From Halogranum amylolyticum (GTDB taxonomy: Archaea; Halobacteriota; Halobacteria; Halobacteriales; Haloferacaceae): DNA of 64,000 bases. The notes under the pieces were generated by a model that worked only from the letters and a program-made list of their open reading frames with translations, made no database searches and was not told the DNA's origin. A program made the translations under genes and the position numbers. The stretch covers positions 496,001 to 560,000 of the forward strand of contig NZ_FODV01000001.1 in NCBI RefSeq assembly GCF_900110465.1, written 5' to 3'. Shown here piece after piece: positions 59,112 to 64,000 of this stretch (positions are counted from its first letter, which is position 1; each line of letters opens with the position of its first letter).

Positions 59112-60804
59112 CCGTTTCGAATCGAACGCGACGACGACGACAACCGCGGCGACGGAGACACAGATGAACCGTGAACTGTTCGGCGTGTTCGGGAATCGTG
59201 ACGTTTTCGACCGACTGCGGTCGTCGGACGCCTTCGACGAGGTCCTGTCTGGCGACGGCGCGACGGTCGGAATCCGCGACTCGTCGCTCGACCATCCGAC
59301 CCGGAGCGCCCGATACGAGGGGTCGGAGGGGATGTGCGTCGTCTTCGGCGAGTTGATCCCGCCGACGGAGACGGACAACACCGCCGAGTGGCTCCTCGAA
59401 CGGTACGCCCGCCACGGGTCCGCCGCACTCACCGGGTTGAACGGATCGTACCTCGTCGTCATCGACCACGACGACGAGACGGTCGTCATCACCGACCCGC
59501 TGCGGTCCTGGGAGTGTTTCTACGCCGACGTCGGTGGCGTCCGCGTCTTCTCCACCGATCCGAGCACGCTGACCGGACTCGTGGATGACTCGGCCGTCGA
59601 CCGCGACTCCGTCCTCGAGTTCCTCCACCTGGGCACCGTCCTCGGGACGTCGACGGTGTTCGAGGAGATCCGCCGCGTCCCGTTCGACGGCTATCTCACC
59701 CCGACCGACACCTCCGAACTCTCGCGGTTCACCTACGACCCCGGGAGTTTCGACTACGTCGACGAACTCGCGACGCGACTCGAGGAGGCGATCAAGCGCC
59801 GCGCGGGGCTCCCTGGACCGCGTGGACTGCTGCTCTCGGGTGGCAAGGACTCGCGCGTCCTGCTCTCGAAACTCGACATCGACCACTGCTACACCGTCGG
59901 CACGCCCGGGTCGCGAGAGGTTCGCGCCGCCCGGAAGGTCGCAGAACAGTACGACGCCGCACACGACGTCCTGGCACCCGACGACCGCTATCTCCGCGGC
60001 GGCGACGGGAAGATACGGTGTGCCCAGGGAATCAAAGAGTCGCTACACATCCACCACGCGGGGTACGACGACGAGTTCGACGTCGCGTCGATGTACCACG
60101 GTGCGCTGTTCGACACGCTCCTGAAGGGGTACTTCCTCGAACGCGACGGCGTCGAACTGTTCGGGTCGAAACTCCCCTCGAAACGGCTCCACCCCAACCC
60201 CAACCCCGTGGACTCGCTACTCGACACGCTCGGGTTCTTCCCCGACGCGAGCGAGCGCATCCCCGACGCCGTCGGCGACCTGTTCGGCGACATCACGGTC
60301 GACGACCCGTACGACTTCCTCCGGCGGCGACTCGGCACGGAGCTGGAGCACTGCTGGTCGCGGACCGACTCGGTCCACAACGCGATGGACCTGCTCGTCA
60401 TCAAGAACCAACCTGTACTCCCGTTCCGGACGCATCTGGCCGACAACTACTACGAGTCGTTCATCGCCGCCGACGTCGACCTGCTGGAGTGGCATCTGAA
60501 GACGCCGCCGGAACACCGCCACGACCGGACGTTCTGGGAGGCGCTCGAACGGATCGACCCGTCGATCTTCCACCACCGACCGCCGAGCCAACCCTACTCG
60601 TCGACGCGGCTCAACCAGATCGAGCGGTTCGTCCGCCGGAAACTGCCGGTGCTCGAACCGTTCGAGTCCGCGTGGCCCGACCGCGACGACGTCTACGACC
60701 GCTACGAGATGGACCGCGAACTGTTCCCCGACCGGGAGTCGGTCCACCAACTGCCGGTCCGACAGAAGCTCCGCGTCAACGACCTGCGCTGGTGGCTGAA
60801 GTAG
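59104..60804 (+). CDS. Second asparagine-synthetase-like protein, no glutaminase Cys
   Basis: 566 residues, paralogous to the preceding protein. The N-terminal half keeps the fold (LTGLNGSYLVVIDHDDETVV, LRSWECFYA) but has no Cys near the start: it opens with a Thr-rich 20-residue leader followed by MNRELFGVFG. The PP-loop is LLLSGGKDSRVLL (about 242-254). The C-terminal 150 residues are longer and Arg/Trp-rich (NDLRWWLK at the end). ATG 59104 overlaps the previous stop by 8 bases; ATG 59164 is an alternative. The three-gene operon ends here. Confidence 0.8.
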   Translation: MSSRFESNATTTTTAATETQMNRELFGVFGNRDVFDRLRSSDAFDEVLSGDGATVGIRDSSLDHPTRSARYEGSEGMCVVFGELIPPTETDNTAEWLLERYARHGSAALTGLNGSYLVVIDHDDETVVITDPLRSWECFYADVGGVRVFSTDPSTLTGLVDDSAVDRDSVLEFLHLGTVLGTSTVFEEIRRVPFDGYLTPTDTSELSRFTYDPGSFDYVDELATRLEEAIKRRAGLPGPRGLLLSGGKDSRVLLSKLDIDHCYTVGTPGSREVRAARKVAEQYDAAHDVLAPDDRYLRGGDGKIRCAQGIKESLHIHHAGYDDEFDVASMYHGALFDTLLKGYFLERDGVELFGSKLPSKRLHPNPNPVDSLLDTLGFFPDASERIPDAVGDLFGDITVDDPYDFLRRRLGTELEHCWSRTDSVHNAMDLLVIKNQPVLPFRTHLADNYYESFIAADVDLLEWHLKTPPEHRHDRTFWEALERIDPSIFHHRPPSQPYSSTRLNQIERFVRRKLPVLEPFESAWPDRDDVYDRYEMDRELFPDRESVHQLPVRQKLRVNDLRWWLK

Positions 60805-60964
60805 CTGCCGACGGACAGCTCTTTAGCCGCGGGATTCACTCCGCCGGAGATGCGTCCCCGCCTCCCCTCCCTCGATCGCTTCGGCGTCTTCGCCGGTGTC
60901 GTCGGAGCGTCTGAGCGGTCGCCCCCGCACAGGGAACTCTCGGCGAAACCGGACGTTTCTCGGC

Positions 60965-61921
60965 TCATACTACGCGGTTGACCATCGCTTCGAGGTCGCC
61001 GGCGTCGAGCGCCTCGTAGTTCTGTCGGAGGAGCTCCCGCCACCGCTCGGGTTTCTTCGGCGTCGACCCGGCCATGTGGGGCGTGACGACGACGTTCGAG
61101 AGGTCCCACAGCGGCGAGTCGGCGGACAGCGGTTCGGTCTCGAACACGTCGAGCGCGGCCCCCCTGATGGACCGGTTCTGGAGCGCCGCCGTGAGCGCCG
61201 CCTCGTCGACGACGTCGCCGCGGGCGACGTTGACGAGGACGGTGTCCGACGACATGAGACGGAGCTCCTCGCCGCCGAGCAGTCCTCGGGTCTCCTCGGT
61301 GAGCGGGACGGCGAGGACGACGTAGTCCGAGCGTCGCAGCACCTCGTGGTAGTCGTCGGCCGCGAACAGTTCGTCGACGGCGGCGGGACGTTCGCTCGTG
61401 TCCCGTTTGGTCCCGACGACGGTCATCCCGAGTGCGGCGCCGAGTTCGGCGACTCGCGTCCCGATGGACCCGACGCCGACGACGCCGAGCGTCTTGCCGC
61501 GCAACTCGCCGCCCTCGAACCGCTCCCAGACGCCGCGCCCCTGCTGGCGGGTCGCCTGTACGAGCCCGCGCTCGAACATGAGTAGATAGCAGAGCGTCTG
61601 CTCGGCGATCGGTTCGGCGTGGATACCCGAGGAGTTGGTGAGGACGATCTCCCGCTCACGGAGCGCCTCGAGGTCGTAGTGATCGACGCCGGCGCTGAGA
61701 CACTGTATCCACCGGAGGTTCGTCGCCGCTGCGAGCAGGTCGTCGTCGAGGTCGTAGGTGACGATCCCCTCGACCGCTTCGGCGTGTTCGAACGATTCGG
61801 TCGGGGTGTCGGCGACGACGACGTGCTCGGCTGGAACGACCCCTTCGAGGGCCGACAGCAGGTCGTCGGTGCGGTCCGGCGAGACGTGATGCGGGATCAG
61901 GAGTCGGAGTCCGTCGCTCAT
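60965..61921 (-). CDS. D-2-hydroxyacid dehydrogenase
   Basis: 318-residue NAD(P)-dependent dehydrogenase of the D-isomer-specific family. Cofactor motif LGVVGVGSIGTRVAELG (about residues 144-160); catalytic Arg in NVARGDVVD (about 233), Glu in DVFETEPL (about 262) and His in VVVTPHMAGS (about 281). Substrate not fixed by sequence; haloarchaeal relatives reduce 2-keto acids. Stands alone. Confidence 0.87.
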   Translation of the reverse strand: MSDGLRLLIPHHVSPDRTDDLLSALEGVVPAEHVVVADTPTESFEHAEAVEGIVTYDLDDDLLAAATNLRWIQCLSAGVDHYDLEALREREIVLTNSSGIHAEPIAEQTLCYLLMFERGLVQATRQQGRGVWERFEGGELRGKTLGVVGVGSIGTRVAELGAALGMTVVGTKRDTSERPAAVDELFAADDYHEVLRRSDYVVLAVPLTEETRGLLGGEELRLMSSDTVLVNVARGDVVDEAALTAALQNRSIRGAALDVFETEPLSADSPLWDLSNVVVTPHMAGSTPKKPERWRELLRQNYEALDAGDLEAMVNRVV

Positions 61922-61963
61922 GACCGGCCGCTCACAGCGGGAACAAAAATAGCCTCGCCCGCG

Positions 61964-62380
61964 CTACTCGTCTGCCGGTTCGAAGTCGAGCGCGACGGAG
62001 TTGATACAGAAGCGCTTGCCCGTCGGCTGGGGACCGTCGTCGAAGACGTGTCCGAGGTGGCCGTCGCAGGTGGCACACCGGACCTCGATGCGACGCATCC
62101 CGTGGCTGGTGTCGGTCTGCGTCTCGATGTTCGCGTCCTCGGCGGCGTAGAAACTCGGCCAGCCGCAGGAGGAGTCGTACTTCGTCTCCGACTCGAAGAG
62201 CACCGTCCCACAGCCCTTGCACTTGTAGACGCCCTCGTCCGTCCGGTCGACGTGTTCGCCGGAGAAGCGCGCCTCGGTCCCGCTCTCTCGGAGGATGCGG
62301 TACTCCTCGTCGGACAGTCGCTCGCGCCACTCTTCGTCCGTCTGCGGCAGTCGTTGGCTCTCGCCGCTGGAGTCACTCAT
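61964..62380 (-). CDS. msrB: Peptide-methionine (R)-S-oxide reductase MsrB
   Basis: 138-residue repair enzyme that reduces methionine-R-sulfoxide in proteins. Two CxxC zinc motifs (YKCKGCG about residue 52 and RCATCDG about 101), the conserved CGWPSFYA, GMRRIEVRC and the catalytic KRFCINSVAL (Cys about 124) are all present. ATG 62380 chosen; the in-frame codon at 62389 adds three residues. Confidence 0.93.
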   Translation of the reverse strand: MSDSSGESQRLPQTDEEWRERLSDEEYRILRESGTEARFSGEHVDRTDEGVYKCKGCGTVLFESETKYDSSCGWPSFYAAEDANIETQTDTSHGMRRIEVRCATCDGHLGHVFDDGPQPTGKRFCINSVALDFEPADE

Positions 62381-62428
62381 GCGTGACAACAGGGGCCGAA
62401 GGCGGATAGACGTTGCCCGTCGGTGACC

Positions 62429-62824
62429 CTACTTCCGGACGCGTTCGAGGACGATCCGTTCTTCGAACCCGCCGCGTTCCTGCGTCTTCTCGCGGCCGAG
62501 GCGTTCGACCTCCTCGCGGTCGATTCCCTCGACTCGACAGAGCGTGCCGACGACGGTGAGCACGTCCGCCAGCTCCTCGGCGTCGCCCGACTCGCGGAAT
62601 TCGGTTGCCTCCTCGACCAGTTTCTCGCGGAGCCGTCGGCGGTACTCCGAGTCGTCGGCGACGTGGGTCTCGGGGCGGTCGCCGCTCTCGCGGACGAGGT
62701 CGGGGATCCGGTCGCGGACGAGTTTGTCGAACTCGATCGTCTCGCCGGCTCGGTCGTCCCCGTCGACTCGGTCGGCTCCATCCGTTCCGTCGGCTCCGTC
62801 TGCCCGATCGTCTCGGTCACTCAT
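62429..62824 (-). CDS. MazG-like nucleotide pyrophosphohydrolase (PRA-PH type)
   Basis: 131 residues. After a repetitive Asp/Gly N terminus (about 27 residues) the domain starts IEFDKLVRDRIPDLV; the helix with EEATEF and ELADVL (about residues 70-85) supplies the metal-binding acidic residues of the all-alpha NTP pyrophosphatase family. It probably hydrolyses non-canonical NTPs, since hisE normally lies elsewhere. ATG overlaps the aldo/keto reductase stop (ATGA), an operon. Confidence 0.78.
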   Translation of the reverse strand: MSDRDDRADGADGTDGADRVDGDDRAGETIEFDKLVRDRIPDLVRESGDRPETHVADDSEYRRRLREKLVEEATEFRESGDAEELADVLTVVGTLCRVEGIDREEVERLGREKTQERGGFEERIVLERVRK

Positions 62825-63600
62825 TCTGGATACAGTTCGACCTCGTCGTCTATGGCTTCGATGGCCGCGACGTCCTCGTCGTCGAGCTCCAACTCCTGTG
62901 CCTCGAAGTTCGCCCGGAGGTGTGCCTCGCTGGAGGCCTTGGGGACGACGACGACGTTCTCCATCGACGAGAGCCACGCGATGCTCACGGCGGCCTCGGT
63001 GGTGTCGTGTTTCGCTGCCACCTCCTGCAGTTCGGGAACGTCGAACACCTTCCCGCCCGCCAGCGGCGAGTAGGCGACGAGCGTGTAGTCGTGTCGCCGA
63101 GCGTGTTCGACCAGGTCGGGTCGCTGGAACAGCGGGTGGTACTCCGTCTGGTGGGCGAAGAGCGGCGACTGGAGCGTCTCGCGGGCCGTGTCGAGCTGTT
63201 CGACGGTGAAGTTGCTGACGCCGACGTGGCGGACCTTCTCGGCGTCGACGAGCGCGTCGAACGCCGGCAGCGTCTCGTCGGGGTCGTAGCTCTCGATGGG
63301 CCGGTGGACGTAGAGGAGGTCGACGGCGTCGACGCCGAGACGGGCGAGACTCGCCTGCGTGCTCGCGAGGACGGCGTCGGGCGTGAGGCTGTCGGCCCAG
63401 ACCTTGGTGGCGAGAAAGACCTCGTCGCGGTCGATGTCGCTTCCGGCGACACCCGCCCCGACGACGTGCTCGTTGTGGTATATCTGTGCCGTATCGAGGT
63501 GGCGGTAGCCGACGTCGAGAGCGGTCGCGACCGTCTCGGCGCCGGTGGGGAACTCCAGCCCCATCGTCCCGAGACCGATCGGAGAGAGCGGATCGTCCAT
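62821..63600 (-). CDS. Aldo/keto reductase
   Basis: 259-residue NADPH-dependent reductase with the complete catalytic tetrad: Asp and Tyr in GYRHLDTAQIYHNE (about residues 31-44), Lys in LATKVWAD (about 67) and His in LLYVHRPIE (about 98). GVSNFTVEQL and the C-terminal VVVPKASSEAHLRANF bind the cofactor. Begins 230 bp after the HTH regulator gene and is followed by the MazG-like gene. Confidence 0.9.
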   Translation of the reverse strand: MDDPLSPIGLGTMGLEFPTGAETVATALDVGYRHLDTAQIYHNEHVVGAGVAGSDIDRDEVFLATKVWADSLTPDAVLASTQASLARLGVDAVDLLYVHRPIESYDPDETLPAFDALVDAEKVRHVGVSNFTVEQLDTARETLQSPLFAHQTEYHPLFQRPDLVEHARRHDYTLVAYSPLAGGKVFDVPELQEVAAKHDTTEAAVSIAWLSSMENVVVVPKASSEAHLRANFEAQELELDDEDVAAIEAIDDEVELYPE

Positions 63601-63745
63601 ACCGTCGTCTCACGGCCGTCACACTTAGACGGTCGGGTCGGGGTCGGTATCGACGTCTCTAAAACGGGAGAACCCACGGAACGTCGGGACGTCGTCGACG
63701 GAACACACGTAGAGGCAAAGCGCACGTACCGCCGACTTCCCACTC

Positions 63746-63788
63746 CGGGCAAGAGTCGTGCCCGTGGCTCTCCACGGAGAGATTCTCC
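63746..63788 (-). repeat. Chain of four overlapping palindromes
   Basis: CGGGCA..TGCCCG (63746-63764), CCGTGG-CTCT-CCACGG (63762-63777), CTCTCC-AC-GGAGAG (63768-63781) and GGAGA-GAT-TCTCC (63776-63788). Neighbouring stems share bases and are mutually exclusive. They lie between the HTH gene and the aldo/keto reductase gene. Terminator, attenuator or small RNA are possible; the remaining 63601-63828 shows no gene. Confidence 0.45.
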
Positions 63789-63828
63789 GCCTACCCGTAA
63801 CAGGCGACTGGTTCGATTGTGCAGGTGT

Positions 63829-64000
63829 TTATTTCTGTCTGCCGTCGGACGACATCGGAGTCGTGATCGTGTGCTCGACTAGCCCCGAGATACCCCGTCG
63901 CAAGCGGTAGGAGACGGCGCGCGGAGAGATGTCGAGATCGGAGCCGAGATCCGCGAGGTCTGCCTCGCGGGGTTCACAGAAGTAGCCGCGGTCGTAGGCC
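63829..64000 (-). CDS. Bat-type HTH regulator, C-terminal end only
   Basis: The last 57 residues of a gene entering from beyond the window: AYDRGYFCEPREADLADLGS followed by the recognition region DISPRAVSYRLRRGISGLV and a short tail ending DGRQK. This is the C-terminal HTH_10 part of the bacterioopsin-activator family. The sensor or effector part is outside. Confidence 0.75.
   Translation of the reverse strand, partial: AYDRGYFCEPREADLADLGSDLDISPRAVSYRLRRGISGLVEHTITTPMSSDGRQK

Noticed and set aside
57180..60804. Calling the pair true glutamine-dependent asparagine synthetases
   Set aside because: Neither protein has the N-terminal Cys, and pairing with a sulfatase-like gene points away from asparagine synthesis.

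Overview
The window is 64 kb of haloarchaeal chromosome, most likely from the Haloferacales; the genus cannot be fixed from sequence alone. Evidence: high G+C, very acidic predicted proteins, many genes with a TATA-like box about 26-30 bp before the start codon and no leader, and archaeal or haloarchaeal families (S8e, aIF5A with deoxyhypusine synthase, NurA/HerA, HalOD1 and bat-type HTH domains, bacterioruberin genes). I see no rRNA, tRNA, CRISPR array or intact transposon. Coding density is high and genes lie on both strands.

Layout. 1-3.3 kb: the bacterioruberin operon crtD-lyeJ-cruF (cruF cut by the window edge). 3.4-9.1 kb: housekeeping genes and small haloarchaeal proteins (SDR, S8e, HalOD1 protein, DUF2240-like protein, methyltransferase, cold shock protein, two small paralogous membrane proteins). 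7.8-11.5 kb: the DNA end-resection pair nurA and herA, followed by three imperfect hairpin repeats. 11.8-18.2 kb: stress protein, nitroreductase, and the aIF5A hypusination set (aIF5A, agmatinase-like enzyme, deoxyhypusine synthase). 19.2-23.8 kb: a small regulon (DUF1611 protein, bat-type HTH regulator, APC permease, M20 peptidase) with a shared palindromic promoter element. 24.0-32.1 kb: a complete seven-gene Mrp Na+/H+ antiporter operon lying between a ruined toxin-antitoxin pair and a broken partial copy of the M20 peptidase, all bracketed by a 76-bp direct repeat. 32.2-39.9 kb: ion and osmolyte handling (CPA1 antiporter, BCCT transporter, K+-channel-like protein, CorA with a small membrane partner), a malate:quinone-oxidoreductase-like flavoprotein and a stress protein. 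39.9-48.1 kb: an AT-rich lipoprotein gene, a membrane-fused spermidine-synthase-like protein, a DAO-family oxidoreductase, decayed sequence, a Tat-exported CAP-domain protein, an NhaC antiporter and an IS200/IS605 right-end relic. 48.1-55.4 kb: a cytochrome oxidase locus (coxB, fused coxA-coxC, subunit IV) with three accessory membrane proteins and a TrkA-domain antiporter. 55.7-60.8 kb: a translationally coupled sulfatase-like and twin asparagine-synthetase-like operon. 61-64 kb: D-2-hydroxyacid dehydrogenase, MsrB, a MazG-like protein, aldo/keto reductase and the end of a bat-type regulator.

Themes. Four unrelated Na+(K+)/H+ antiporter systems, a betaine-type carrier, a K+ channel and a Mg2+ channel lie within 30 kb, fitting salt and pH homeostasis next to a respiratory oxidase. 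The least explained parts are the sulfatase/twin-amidotransferase operon, in which both synthetase-like proteins lack the glutaminase nucleophile; the covarying hairpins behind herA; the palindrome-controlled regulon; and the duplicated, rearranged ground around the Mrp operon.
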